Positions 1 through 11,416 of a stretch of DNA of 64,000 bases are shown piece by piece. A model generated the notes under the pieces. That model searched no databases. It saw only the letters and a list, made by a program, of their open reading frames with translations, and had not been told where the DNA came from. A program made the position numbers and the translations under genes. Position 1 is the first letter of the stretch. Each line of letters begins with the position of its first letter. Source of the stretch: Antilocapra americana (lineage: Eukaryota > Chordata > Mammalia > Artiodactyla > Antilocapridae); NCBI GenBank assembly GCA_007570785.1, contig ML664161.1, forward strand, positions 18,043,856 through 18,107,855. The letters run 5' to 3'.

Positions 1-744
1 GTGCTGTCAGCCGCCTCTCACCTGGGAGTTGTGATATCTTATCAAAGCCCAAACAGTTCCTCTTCACAACAGACAGATAATAGTGCTTTTCAATTTATCA
101 TACTGGAAGTCTAAAAGAACCATGGGAACGATTGGTCAGGTGACAGCTTGATGGACAGTTTGACAGCACTTAAAGCATCATGGGAAATGGCTGTCACCTG
201 ATTTTCAGAGCGACCAGGGAGATAACCTTCAGAATGATGAGGAAAACAAAAATCTGAATATTTGTATAAGATCCAGAAGCAGCATCAATGTTCACTTAAG
301 TGATAATAGGTATGAATTTAGATGACTCAGAATGTTATTATCAAACCTGAGAGGTTTCTCCAAGTCCAGAAGTGCCCTTCATCACTTTTGATGCCTTTTA
401 CAATTTTATTCAAATGTCATTTGAAAAATATATACATAATATAGGACTTTCGACTTTAAAAGACACAATAAAACATATTAAGTATTTAACCACATGCTAA
501 ATATATTGGATGACCACTAATATTCTCCAGCTCTGAAATCACCTTTTCTTTTTTTACAAACTCCTCATACACTTTTTCTTAAATATAATTTGCACATTAC
601 ACTTCTAATTAAAACGCTATCATAAAGAATCATATGGATCAAATGTCACACTCTGGGCTAACTCGGCTTCATGATCAGTATAATCTTTGTGTGAGAAACA
701 AAATAAGCAACATCAATTTGAAGATCTTTTGCACAAAAAAGTTT
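1..744. other. Unique sequence, no gene seen
   Basis: No open frame of note and no repeat family that I recognise. The first 240 bases are less AT-rich than what follows and contain a perfect 12-bp inverted repeat, listed separately. The rest is plain AT-rich DNA. It could be a conserved non-coding element at the left edge, but only cross-species alignment would show that. Confidence 0.5.
136..201. promoter_or_regulatory. Perfect inverted repeat with E-box/TGACAG arms
   Basis: The arm TCAGGTGACAGC at 136-147 is exactly reverse-complementary to GCTGTCACCTGA at 190-201, with 42 bases between them. Each arm joins an E-box (CAGGTG) to a TGACAG motif of the type bound by MEIS/TGIF homeodomain proteins. 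A further TGACAG lies between the arms near 160. Regulatory function is inferred from motif composition alone; a chance hairpin remains possible. Confidence 0.3.
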
Positions 745-870
745 GAATCTGTATTCATTCATTTATACAGCTAATGAATAAGAACTGAGTACTTACTACA
801 TCAAGGGTCTCTGCTTGACATATAAAGATGAGAAAGAAAACACTTCAGCTTACAACTTGCTTACAGTTTC
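745..870 (-). repeat. L2 LINE 3'-end fossil
   Basis: The order 'attcattcatt', then a 'gagtacttactac' block, then a 'gcttgacatataaagatgag' block matches the reverse complement of the L2 3' end. Strongly diverged, so the boundaries are approximate. Confidence 0.45.
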
Positions 871-1289
871 AATGTGAGAATGGATAGAGTTTTAATTAAT
901 AGTAGTTGGCAAGTGAGATCAAGAGATCAGTCCAAATTTATTGCCTTTTAGTTCATGAAGCTGATACATAGTCATTTGCAAAGTTGTCTCTTGAATATTT
1001 TCTCTTGTGTATTGTATATATAGTTTACACTAGTTTTATGGTCTGATCTGAGGAATTCGGCCTGAAAATTAGGATTCCAAAGGAAAATATAAGCACTCAG
1101 TGTTTATACACTTACTGAGTACCTCGCAAGTTTAAAGAATGATTCCAGAAGTAATAGAAAGGTAAGAGAGACTTAAGATGCAATTCCCACAATTAAGGAC
1201 TCTAGACATCAAAACCCCTCAGTCCCTTAGATATTTCAGCTACCTTTCTTTTCAGAGCATACACTTGATAATTTATTTTAAAATAATAC
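871..1289. other. Unique AT-rich sequence
   Basis: No gene, RNA or recognisable repeat seen. A frame opening at 1178 runs 93 codons but continues into the old L1-like piece that follows and has no coding character. Confidence 0.4.
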
Positions 1290-1460
1290 CTAACATAAGA
1301 AAAGTTATAAAAATAGTACAGAGAACTCCATTATACTCATCATCCAAAATTAACCAGTTGTTAACATTTTGCTCTATTTGTTTTTATCACTCCTATGCTC
1401 ACTCTTTTTCTCTCTCACATACACATAACCTTCTCTTCCTCCTTCCCTCTTTTATTTAGT
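1290..1460 (-). repeat. Ancient L1 (L1M-type) 3'UTR fragment
   Basis: A stretch reading 'aaagttataaaaatagtac', then 'gaactccattatac', then 'ccagttgttaacattttgc' resembles the antisense 3'UTR of old mammalian L1 families. Recognised from memory of the family, at low identity. Confidence 0.4.
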
Positions 1461-2426
1461 TATCTACATATTGTATTTTATATTTTTATATAATTTTAGT
1501 AGAGGGAAATGATATTAGTGTCTAATTAATCTTTATATTCCTTTATAAAACTTAGCAACTGCCTTTTATATACTTAATAAAAATATACATGAATGAATGA
1601 ATGAATAATAATATTCAACCTAAATCTAGTCTCTGATCTTTTAGATTTTTTATACATAAATATGAAAGGAATTATATTATTCATCTAAAATGCATGTAAT
1701 ATTTTACAAAATGTGAATCTTCCTTCTAACTATGTCTTATCACTAAGTGATTTAGTAAAATAAAGAATAATACAATAAAATAATGAAATCACAACGGGAA
1801 TGTCAAATAACTTTCCAAACTAAGTAAAAGATAAAAGCTTCAGGTGCTGCTGGCTCTTTGTCTTTCTCTGGGACAAACAGACTAATTATAGATGCCAGAC
1901 AAAAAGCTGAGATTTAAACAGAAACTGTCTTTCCGAAAAACATTCTGGCACTATTGTTGAAACTGGTACCACTTGGCTGCTTGACACTTTTGGGATGACA
2001 CTTTTTGGATAACACTTTGCTTTCATAAAATCTGATGCTTTGGATTCACATTCCAACATGATTTTCCAAATCCAGTTGTGCCAAAGCCAGACAAGCCAAA
2101 CAAATTGTGAGAGTACCCTTAGTGTTTTCCAGGGACCTGAAAAAAGCCAGTAAATAATTTAAATGACGATTAACAACAAAATGTTCTCCAAGTATTCTTC
2201 ATAAGAAGACACATTATTTGAAAAAAAAATGAAGCTGAAGTTTGCAAATGCAAAACAAAATCCTTTTGAGTGCTATATGTAACATGAAATACTTAGAGAC
2301 TGATAAAAACACATTTTGCTTGTTTCAAATTGGGAGGGCAAGATGCAGAAGGAAGATTTATAATAACATATTTGGAGAAAGTCCAAGTGCTACTGAACAA
2401 TTGAATTTGGAGTCATTTCTGAATCA
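1461..2426. other. Unique sequence with a short triple repeat
   Basis: No gene seen. A (GAAT)n run lies near 1590-1607. An imperfect 14-bp unit beginning TGACACTTTT occurs at 1982 and 1996, with a degenerate third copy (TAACACTTTG) at 2010. A 9-base A run at 2221-2229 has no element upstream that I recognise. Confidence 0.4.
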
Positions 2427-2632
2427 TGTACTTAGTCATTGTCGTGTCTGAATCTTTGCGACCCCATGGACTGTAGCCCACCAGGCTCCTCTGTCCATGG
2501 AATTCCCCAGGCAAGAATACTGGAGTGGGTTGCCTTGCCCTCCTCCAGGGGATCTTCCCAGTCCAGGGATCGAACCCAGGTCTCCTGCAGTGCGGGCAGA
2601 TTCTGTTACCATCTGAGCCACCAAGGAAGCCC
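2427..2632 (-). mobile_element. Bov-tA SINE
   Basis: Reverse complement of a ruminant tRNA-headed SINE: the Bov-A body (gaccccatggactgtag, ggcaagaatactggagtggg) is followed by the tRNA-like head ending in 'gagccaccaaggaagccc'. Compared with other copies here it has lost about 7 bases near its outer (3') end. The short open frames across it are SINE artefacts. Confidence 0.9.
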
Positions 2633-2639
2633 GAACGCT

Positions 2640-3426
2640 TTTCCTTTCCTTGCTGAAATAAACCCATGCAATATCAGGTCCTAACAGGTCCCAGGTGTAG
2701 TCACTAGCTCACCTGTAATGCATTAAGTTTCATTTTTAACAATTAATGTAGTCAAATCAACTAAATAAGCTAAATATAAAGCCAAAACTAAAGTCTTATA
2801 ACATATTTCATAGTAATGCCAAAATTTGTGGTCTGAAAACTTAGAATAAGTTTTAGTGTTGAACTTTCAGTCAGACTAAAATTTTCACAGAAAGAAATTT
2901 TCAAACTAAAAATTCCACAAAAATAAAAAATGATTAAAACCCTTTAAAAAAATAAGACATGCACTGTCCCATTATAAATTTCAACATATAATATTAGCTT
3001 TCGGGGGGACTGTTAAGCAACATTTTGAAGGACATAAAGGTCTTAAAGTATTGGATAATGTAGGTTGTATGAACCATGGACTTTTAAAAACACTCATGCT
3101 TACTTGAAAAAGTGTATAAAATTGGTGATCTTTTGACTCAAAAATGTATGTACCACTGTTTGGACTCTGCTTTGGTATGAGATACAAAGAGAGCCTTGAG
3201 TCTTATGACCTGAATTTGAGCACTGAAGTTATTTCTATTAGTTCTTTTTTCATTCAAGGTATGTACAGTATGTTTTAAATGTGGGATATTCTGAATTCAT
3301 TTTCCTTTACTTTTCTGACTGCATCTTTTTCAGATTTGGTGGATTTTGATATTCAAAACACAGAAAGCTTTCCTTTAGATGCCTTCTCTTATAGAGGCTT
3401 TTTACATATTTATTATTGATGATTAT
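2640..3426. other. Unique AT-rich sequence
   Basis: No gene, RNA or repeat recognised. Confidence 0.4.
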
Positions 3427-3434
3427 AAAGCAGG

Positions 3435-3517
3435 TGGTGATGGAGAGGGAAGCCTGGTGTGCTGCAGTCCATGGGGTCAGAGAGTCAAACCGAGTGACTG
3501 AACTGAACCGAACTGAA
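3435..3517 (+). mobile_element. 5'-truncated BovB 3' tail with target-site duplication
   Basis: An 83-bp piece of the BovB 3' end (ggtgatgga...gtgctgcagtccatggggtc...gtgactgaactgaac). The 8-bp AAAGCAGG occurs immediately before it (3427-3434) and after it (3518-3525), marking a retrotransposed insertion of a severely truncated copy. Confidence 0.8.
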
Positions 3518-3829
3518 AAAGCAGGATAGCTTGCACATTTAGAACACAGGTTTAAGATTTTAAAATTTGAGCTCATCAAACTTCTTCTGTACCTTTCCAG
3601 TAAACTGGAAACTTGCCACAGAAAAGAATCAGTGAAAAAAGCTGTTTAATTTTCTTAATGCCAGAAAGCACTCACTGAAGAATCTGACCTAAAGTTACCC
3701 TGTTGTTATGGCTTTAACAACATCTTTACAGATAAAAAGGCTTGATTTTTCTTTTTTTCCTCAATAAAAATACAAAAATGCTGGAAAAGAGGGGAATTTG
3801 ATAGCATATCTCACTTATACTATTTGAAA

Positions 3830-4006
3830 AGTGAAAGGCGCTCAGTTGTGTCTGACTCTTTGCAACCCCATGGACTAGACAGTCCAGGGAATTCTCCAGG
3901 CAAGAATTCTGAAGTGGGTAACCTTTCCCTTCTCCAGGGGATCTTCCCAATCCATGTCTCCCTCATTGCAGGCACATTCTTTGCCAGCTGAGCCACAAGG
4001 GAAGCT
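3830..4006 (-). mobile_element. Bov-tA SINE
   Basis: Antisense Bov-tA running from 'gtgaaaggcgctcag' to 'gagccacaagggaagc'. ACTATTT flanks it at 3819-3825 and 4011-4017, a likely short target-site duplication. Confidence 0.9.
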
Positions 4007-4689
4007 CTACACTATTTAAACATTTACTATGAAAGCTGCATATTTACGTTTAGAAGACCATGTTTTCAATGTGGAAAAGGAATCAATTCTCAACTTTCTG
4101 TCCAACTACTTCTCAGAATTCTGATTTGTGGTTATTCAGAAATTTATGACAAATTTTCTAAACCTCACATATACTGTATAAAGACAGGATTATAAAAATG
4201 GCAACTTACATGGCTCAACGTTCACGTCTACCAAATTATTTTAATAAATTCTTCTGGAGGATACAAGAAGAAAATACATGAAGCTAGGTTAAGCCAATTC
4301 TTAGTATCCAAGTGTTATTAGTACCTACATTATTTACCTACCATTATTTACCGACATTAGTACTCACCAAAGTGAAAAGTCAAATTATTGCTCAAGTAAG
4401 TGATTATTTTATCTACATTATATCAAATTAACACTTAGGTTGTTTCCATTGAAACACTTAAGTGGCAGTTGTGTTGGAATTTCATAGGTGCAGCTATAGT
4501 GTTTTAACAATCGAGCAGCAACCTTCCTATTATTCATTCTATATGGCATTTTAAACCCATCATTTTCTTTCTAACTTTATAGTTAACAGAGAGCAAATGA
4601 ACATCATACTTTCCACCCCTGCAATGTTCCTTATCTATTATGTTGGAAATTTGCTCTCTCTTCTCTCAGTCAAAAAAGGTTTAATCCTT
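4007..4689. other. Unique AT-rich sequence
   Basis: Nothing recognised; no frame of coding character. Confidence 0.4.
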
Positions 4690-4870
4690 TGTTATTTCAT
4701 CTCCCTCGCCATCTTAGGAAAGTTACAGCTCTCTGAGACTGTTTCCTCACCTGTAAAGTGGAAATAAGTATGCCCACCTCTCAGATTTGTTATGAACATT
4801 AGAGATTACTACAAGTAACTGCATAGGAGCTCCTGTAACAGTCTGCTCCCAATAAAAGCTAATTCCCTTC
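4690..4870 (+). repeat. MIR SINE fossil
   Basis: Contains the MIR core order: 'gactgtttcctcacctgtaa', then an 'aagtggaaataagtatgccc' block, then 'cacctctcagatttgtt', then 'atgaacattagag'. Diverged, as expected of a pre-eutherian SINE. Confidence 0.7.
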
Positions 4871-5137
4871 TCTTTGATTAGTATTGAAATCCTTATTGAT
4901 CGACTTGTGTACAAAGACAGGTTATTCAATGTCTTAAATTAACCTCTTTTCAATTACACTGAAGCATAAACCAATGTATCAGCAGATACTAATCTTTCTT
5001 GCTGGGCTGATTCATTAAAAGGGATTCAGCACACACAAAAAAATCCTAAATCATTAAGGCTGACATTGACAATGTTCAGACAACACAATCTTTCCCAAAG
5101 ACAGAAAAAAAATTATTTGCCTACCTTACTAAAAGCC

Positions 5138-5400
5138 AATGGGGGACTGGGGCAAATTGAAAGACTGGGATTGACACATACACATTATTATATGTAAAAC
5201 AGATGACTAAGGCAACTAATAAGGACCTACTGTATAGCACAGGAAACTACTCAGTAGTCTGTATGGCCTATATGAAAGAAAAGAATCTAAAAAAGTGTGG
5301 ATATTTGTATTTGCATAAAACACACTCACCTTGCTGTACACCTGAAACTAACACAACACTGTAAATCAATTATACCCCAATAAAAATTTTCAAAAAAGAA
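5138..5400 (+). mobile_element. 5'-truncated L1 3'UTR
   Basis: Shows the L1 3'UTR signature: 'gggattgacacatacac', 'cctactgtatagcacagg', 'ttgctgtacacctgaaac', 'caacactgtaaatcaa', ending in a degraded A-rich tail. No ORF2 coding remains. Confidence 0.8.
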
Positions 5401-5589
5401 AAAGCCAATACCAATTTCCCTTTAAATATTTCCTTACAATTCTATGAGGCAATAATAGAAGAATATTCAGATTATAGTCACAAGCATATTTATACAGATA
5501 TTTGAAAACTAAAAAAAGATATACAAGTAATTATTCACATTTTGTTACTATGGAATCAAAGAGCTATCCTATCCTCAAAATAATAATAG

Positions 5590-5785
5590 AAGAAATACCA
5601 GTGACAGGCATTGTGGTCAAGGACTTAACATGGATTATCTCATTTAATCCTCGCACCACTACTGAAGTAGGTATTACCGTTATCATTCAAAGATGAGAAG
5701 CATGGTCTTGGAGAGAATAAGCAGTCTGGTGAAGGCTATACAATTTGTAAGTGGTAGGACTGAAATTCAAATGATCTAAAGAAAA
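5590..5785 (-). repeat. MIR SINE fossil
   Basis: Reverse complement of MIR: 'ttatctcatttaatcctcgc', a 'gtaggtattaccgttatc' block, and a degenerate 'gtaagtggtaggactgaaat' near the end. Confidence 0.75.
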
Positions 5786-5939
5786 CTCTTTATGTTCATT
5801 TGGACATAAGCTTTAAAAGAATAGCAGTCTTTTATTCTTTAAAAAAAGAAAACTATATGACTATTTCATTATCTTTTGTCTGTCAAGAAATAATAAAATC
5901 TAATTTTAAATACATAAGCGTTCATAGCATTCATTTACT

Positions 5940-5975
5940 GAGGTTTTCAAATTTTGTTGGCCTCAGATATCCTTT
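5940..5975 (+). repeat. Left end of an ancient hAT-type DNA transposon
   Basis: The sequence CTGAGGTTTTCAAATTTT resembles a hAT terminus (CAGnGGTTCTCAAA). The element continues at 7001 after the BovB insertion and again at 10386 after an L1. Family name not assigned. Confidence 0.5.
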
Positions 5976-7000
5976 CAGTTCAGTTCAGCTCAATTCAGTT
6001 CAGTTGCTCAGCTGTGTCCGACTCTTTGCGACCCCATGAATCACAGCACGTCAGGCCTCCCTGGCCATCACCAACTCCTGGAGTCTACCCAAACCCATGT
6101 TCATTGAGTCAGTGATGCCATCCAGCCATCTCATCCTCTGTCATCCCCTTCGCCTCCTGCCCCCAATCCTTCCCAGCATCAGGGTCTTTTCCAATGAGTC
6201 AACTCTTCACATGAAGTGGCCAAAGTATTGGAGTTTCAGCTTCAACATCAGTCCTTCCAATGAACACCCAGGACTGATCTCCTTTAGGATAGACTTGTTG
6301 GATCTCCTTGCAGTCCAAGGGACTCTCAAGAATCTTCTCCAAGACCACAGTTCAAAAGCATCAATTCGTTGGTGCTCAGCTTTCTTCACCGTCCAACTCT
6401 CACATCCATACATGACTAATGGAAAAATCATAGCCTTGACTAGATGGACCTTTGTGGCAGTAATGTCTCTGATTTTTAATATGCTATCTAGGTTGGTCAT
6501 AACTTTCCTTCCAAGGAGTAAGCACCTTTAATTTCATGGCTGCAATCACCATCTGTAGTGATTTGGGAGCCCAAAAAAATAAAGTCTGACACTGTTTCCA
6601 CTATTTCCCCATCTATTTCCCATGAAGTGAGGGGACCAGATACCATGATCTTAGTTTTCTGAATGTTGAGCTTTAAGCCAACTTTTTCACTCTCCTCTTT
6701 CACTTTCATCAAGAGCCTTTTTAGTTCCTCTTCACTTTATGCCATAAGGGTGGTGTCATCAACTGCATATCTGTGGTTATTGATATTTCTCCCAGCAATC
6801 TTGATTCCAGCTTGTGCTTCTTCCAGTCCAGCATTTCTCATGATGTACTCTGCATATAAGTTAAATAAGCAGGGTAACAATATATAGCCTTGATGTACTC
6901 CTTTTCCTATTTGGAACCAGTCTGTTGTTCCATGTTCAGTTCTAACTGTTGCTTCCTGACCTGCATACAGGTTTCTCAAGAGACAGGTCAGATGTAAATG
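5976..7000 (-). mobile_element. 5'-truncated BovB LINE
   Basis: About 1.0 kb of the BovB 3' half in antisense, from the CAGTTCAGTT-rich 3' tail at the left to the segment encoding 'LLRNLYAGQEATVRTEHGT'. TATCCTTT flanks it at 5968-5975 and 7001-7008, and the host hAT sequence reads through once the insertion is removed, so this is a clean target-site duplication. The RT active-site region reads YAVDD rather than YADD, followed by an in-frame stop; the copy at 18521 shares both changes. Relics of coding sequence only. Confidence 0.9.
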
Positions 7001-7261
7001 TATCCTTTACATTCTTAAAAATTATTGAAGATGCCAAAAAGCTTTTGTTTATGTAATCTAGATCTAAGAATATCATATTAGAAATTAAAACTGAGAAACT
7101 TTAAAAACACTTAACAATTTATTTAAAAATAACAACAAAGAATTCATTACATGTGAACATAACTAACATATGAAATATAACTAGAGTTATTTCATCAAAA
7201 AAAGTGGCATTACTTGATGTTTTTTCAAATCCTATACTATCAGGCTGAATAAAAAAATCTA
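7001..7261 (+). repeat. Ancient hAT-type transposon, middle segment
   Basis: Reads 'tatcctttacattcttaaaa' then 'attattgaagatgcc', and further on 'catattagaaattaaaactg'. I recognise this as a mammal-wide non-coding DNA transposon, interrupted on the right by an L1 near 7262. It continues at 10386. Confidence 0.55.
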
Positions 7262-8453
7262 AAATAAAAAATTTCCAACGAACAAAAAGCCAAGACCAGA
7301 TGGTTTCAAAGGTGGATTACACCCAACATATAAAGAAGAACTTATATTAATCCTTTCAAAACTCTTCCAAAAAAAACTGAAAAGGAAGAAACACTCTCAA
7401 AGACATTGTATGAATCCACCATTACTCTGATACCAAAATGAAACACACCACCAAAAAAAAATTACAGGTCAATGTCCTCATTGAATATAGATGCAGAAGT
7501 TCTCAACAAAACATTAGTAAACTGAATCCAACAACATAAAAAGATCATACATTATAATCAAGTAGGATTCATCCCAAGTTCAGAAGGGTGACTCAACAGA
7601 CACAAGTCAATCACTGTGATATACCACATAAACAAAGACAAGACAAAAACCACATGATCATCTTGACAGATGCAGAAAAGGCATTTGACAAAATTCAACA
7701 TCCATTCATGATAAAGTCTTACAAAGGTAGGTTTAGAGGGGAACATATCTCAATATAATAAAATCTATGTATGACAAACTCACAGCCAATATAATGCTCA
7801 ATGGTGAAAGGCTGAAACCCTTCCCACTAAAATCTGGAACAAGACAGAGACTCCCACTATCACCTCTTCTATTCAAAATAGTATTGGACATCATAGCCAC
7901 AGCAATTAGATAAGAAAAAGAAATAAAAGATATCCAAATTGGAAGGAAAGAGCTAAAATTATATACAGAGGTCATTATATGCAGGTGATATGACACTAAA
8001 TATAGAAAACCCTAAAGACCCCACACAAAAACTACTAGAATTGATAAACAAATTCAGGAGAGTAGCAGGATACAAGATTAACATATAGATATCAGCTGTA
8101 TTTCTTCAAACCAACAATGAAATATCAGAAAAGGAATGTGAAAAAAATGATATATTTGAAAATTGCACCCTCAAAATAAAATACTTAGGAGTAAACCTGA
8201 CCAAGGAGGTGAAAGACTTATACGCTGAGAACTATGCAACATTAATAAAGAAAACTGAAGATGATTCAAAGAAACTGAAACATATCCATGGTCTTGCACT
8301 AGAAAAATATTGTTAAAATGGCCAAAGCAAACCCAAAGCAATCTACAGATGTAATGCAATCCCTATCAAATTATCCATAACATTTTTTCACAGAACTAGA
8401 ACAAATAATCCTAAAATTCATATGGAACCAAAAAGGACCCAGAATTGCTAAAT

Positions 8454-8646
8454 GCAAGTGAAAGCCGCTCAGTCGTGTCTGACTCTTTGCGACCCCATGG
8501 ACTATACATTCCATGGAATTCTCCAGGCCAGAATACTGAAGAGGGTAGCCTTTCCCTTCTCCAGGGGATCTTCCTAACCCAGGGATCAAACCCAGGTCTC
8601 CTACATTGCAGGCGGATTCTTTACCAGCTGAGTCACAGGGAAGCCC
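8454..8646 (-). mobile_element. Bov-tA SINE inside L1
   Basis: Complete antisense Bov-tA between 'aaagccgctcagtcgtgtc' and 'gagtcacagggaagccc'. ATTGCTAAA at 8444-8452 and ATTGCCAAA at 8651-8659 form a 9-bp target-site duplication with one mismatch. The L1 ORF2 reads across when the SINE is removed. Confidence 0.9.
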
Positions 8647-10125
8647 AAAAATTGCCAAAGTAATCCTGAAGAAAAGGAACAGAGCAGGAGGCATAACCTT
8701 TCCAGACCTCAGAAAGGGTAGCTACAAAGCTATAATAACCCAAACAGCATGGTACTGGCACAAAAACAGACATGCAAGTCAATGGAATTGAGAGAGCAGA
8801 AATAAGCCCACACACCTATGGTCAATTAACCTCAACAAAGGAAGCAAGGCTTTACAATGGGAAAAAGACAATTTCTTCAACAAGTGGTACTGGGAAAGTT
8901 AGACAGCCGAGTGTAAGTTAATGAAGTTAGAACACACCCTCACACCATACACAAAAATGAACTCAAAATGCCTTAAAGACTTAAACAGAAGACATGACAC
9001 CATAAAAGTCTTAGAAGAGACATTAGCAAAACATTCCCTGACATAAATTGTACCAATTGTCAGTCTCCCAAGGCAACAGAAATAAAAAAATAAAAGAAAG
9101 AAATGGGACCTAATTAAACTCGAAAGCTTTTGCACAGCAAAGGAAACCATAAACAAAATGAAATGACAATCTGCAGAATGAGAGAAAATATTTGCATATG
9201 ATGTGACCAACAAGGGCTTTACAAAATATACGAGGGGTCACACAACAACAAAAACCAACTCAATTGAAAAATGGACAGAAGACCTAAACAGACATTTCTC
9301 CAAATAAAAAACATAGATGGCCAATAGGCACATGAAAAGATGCTCATCACTAATTATTAGAGAAATGCAAATCAAAACTAGAATGACGTACCAGCTCACA
9401 CCAGTCAGAATAGCCATCATTAAAAAGTCTATACATAACAAATGCCAGAGAGGGTGTAGAGAAAAGGGAACCTTCCTACACTGTTGGTGGGTATGTAAGT
9501 TTGTGCAGCCACTGTGGAAAGCAGTATGGAAGTTCCTCAGAAAACTGAAAATAGAACTACCATATGATCCAGCAATCTCACTCCTGGGCATATATCCAGA
9601 TAAAACTACAATTCAAAAAGAACACGCACCCCCGTGTTCACAGCAACACTATTCACAATAGCCAGGACACAGAAACAACCTAAAAGGTCCACTGATAGAT
9701 GAATGAATAAAGAAGATGTGGTGCATACATACAATGGTATATCCGTCAACTATAAAAAAAAAAGAATGAAATAATGCCATTTGCAGCAACATTTAGAGAT
9801 TATTATAGATTAGATCTCTAGTAATCTCTACAATTAGATTATTATACTAAATGAACTAAGCCAGAAAGAGAAAGACAAATATCATATGACACCACTTATA
9901 TGTGGAATCTAAACTATGACACAAATGAACCTATCTATGAAACAGAAACAGAATCATGGACAGAAAGAACAGGTGGTTGCCAACAGGGATGGATGGAGTG
10001 GGATTTTAGCAGATGTAAGTTTTTATATAGAGAGTGGATAAACAAGAAGGTCCTACTGTACAGCATAGAGAACTATATTCAATATCCTATGATAAACCAT
10101 AATAGAAAAGAATATTTTTAAAAAG

Positions 10126-10127
<2 letters not shown>

Positions 10128-10165
<38 letters not shown>
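10128..10165. repeat. (TA)n microsatellite
   Basis: About 18 uninterrupted TA units inside the L1 3'UTR. Confidence 0.95.
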
Positions 10166-10169
<4 letters not shown>

Positions 10170-10208
10170 AACTGAATCACTTTGCTGCACATCAGAAATT
10201 AACACAAC

Positions 10209-10337
10209 AGCATGGGGAGTTTTCTAGTAGCCTAGTGGTAGGATTCCAGGCTTTCTCTGCCATGGTCCAGGTTCAATCTCTGGTCAGGAACTGAGATCCT
10301 ATAAGCCACATGACGTGGCCAAACCAAAAAAAAAAAA
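10209..10337 (+). mobile_element. CHR-type SINE
   Basis: tRNA-related cetartiodactyl SINE: 'cctagtggtaggattccagg', 'ggttcaatctctggtcagg', 'acatgacgtggcc', then an A13 tail. AATTAACA at 10197-10204 and 10338-10345 is the target-site duplication, and the L1 3'UTR resumes directly after. Confidence 0.8.
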
Positions 10338-10385
10338 AATTAACAACATTGTAAATCAATTTTCAAAATTGATTGAAAAACTTAA

Positions 10386-10690
10386 AAAAGATAAATGCTC
10401 AGATCTGTTTCTTCACTCAATTTGCTGTGATTTTGAAGTATATCGAGAAATTCTGATCTCTTACAAATGTGCAGTTAGAAAGGGGAGGAGTGTCTAAATA
10501 GCCTTTACAGATAGTTATGAGTATCATCCTTTTATGCAACACTAAAACTTGATGAACATGGTATCTTTAATGGTTAGTTTCAATATGGAATCTGAAACAT
10601 CAGTGAACTTTCTGTACTCCGTTATATTCAAATCCACTGGCTTATTTGGTACTTTGAGTGGATCTTTTACTAGTGCCTGGCTTTCTAATC
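10386..10690 (+). repeat. Ancient hAT-type transposon, right segment
   Basis: Continuation of the element at 5940 and 7001. Landmarks are 'cactcaatttgctgtg', 'ggaggagtgtctaaatagcc', 'caatatggaatctgaaac' and 'actccgttatattcaaatcc', in the family order as I recall it. It ends, or is interrupted, at the next Bov-tA. Confidence 0.55.
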
Positions 10691-10906
10691 AGGCTTCCCT
10701 GATTATAGTGATAAAGAATCTGCCTGCCAGTGCAGGCAACCCAGGAGATGCGGGTTCCATCCCTGGATCAAGAAGATCCCCTGGAGTAGGAAACAGCAAC
10801 CCACTCCAATATTCTTGCCTGAAAAATTCCACAGAGAAGCCTGGAGGGCTGTAGTCCATGGGGTCACTAAGAGTCAGACATGACTGAGCATCCACATACA
10901 CACTAG
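10691..10906 (+). mobile_element. Bov-tA SINE
   Basis: tRNA-like head ('aggcttccctgattatag' variant) followed by the Bov-A body (ctggagtaggaaacagcaac, cagtgcaggcaacccaggag) and the 3' end 'catgactgagcatcc'. The head has lost the usual 'ggtggctca' A-box context. Confidence 0.9.
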
Positions 10907-11416
10907 TTTTGAAATATTATATTAGTCCTTTGGAAAATATCCGTCTACTTAAAATCTTCTACATGTTGATATATTTCATTATGTAATATTTAATAATTTA
11001 TATTATATTAATGTATGTTAAATATATTTAATGATTAATATATTAATTAAAATTACCACTAATTTTATCAGAGAGTCAGCTTGCCCTTCAGTCATGATAG
11101 TGCCTTCCTTGAGACAACTATGTTACTTCAGTACACAGCAGAAATGCTTTATGTGTATTTGCCATTTAGTTACACAGACTATTAAAAAAGATGTACTCAA
11201 GGGACAGCATTTAATAAAATTAAAAATTTTATTGTTGAATCAAGGAAATTCTTAAGGCAACTGGCTTTTTATTGTAAGTGTGGAGGTAAAGAATATATTG
11301 ACTATTAGAGTTTAGTACCATTGCCTTATATAAGCAGTTTATCCATCATAGTTTGTGTACAATCAGTGCAAAATACCAACACAGTGAGGAAATAAGTAAC
11401 ATCTTAGTAGTACCAT
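10907..11416. other. Very AT-rich unique sequence
   Basis: Positions about 10975-11050 are almost pure A/T with ATTAATTAAA-type palindromes. This could be a matrix-attachment-like or easily melted segment. No gene seen. Confidence 0.4.

Larger units (their letters stand above)
7262..10385 (+). mobile_element. Older L1, 5'-truncated, with nested SINEs
   Basis: Begins inside ORF2 at the degraded 'SPGPDGF'-like region and runs through the RT and C-terminal domains to the 3'UTR. Translated relics include a zinc-knuckle stretch around 9460-9510 ([16 protein letters not shown]) and the following [13 protein letters not shown]. Many stops and frameshifts make it a pseudogene of the L1 pol. The 3'UTR (9900-10200) contains a long TA run. 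A Bov-tA at 8454-8646 and a CHR SINE at 10209-10337 have landed in it. The element is inserted into the hAT fossil whose halves lie on either side. Confidence 0.85.

Noticed and set aside
2413..2684. Overlapping frames on both strands (for example ...[17 protein letters not shown]...) and many like it across the window
   Set aside because: These are translations of Bov-tA SINEs and recur at each copy (8371, 33457, 43280, 43790); SINEs are not protein-coding.
6097..6531. A 144-codon plus-strand frame
   Set aside because: It is the antisense of a BovB copy; the same antisense frame recurs in other BovBs (17496-17801, 19067-19339).
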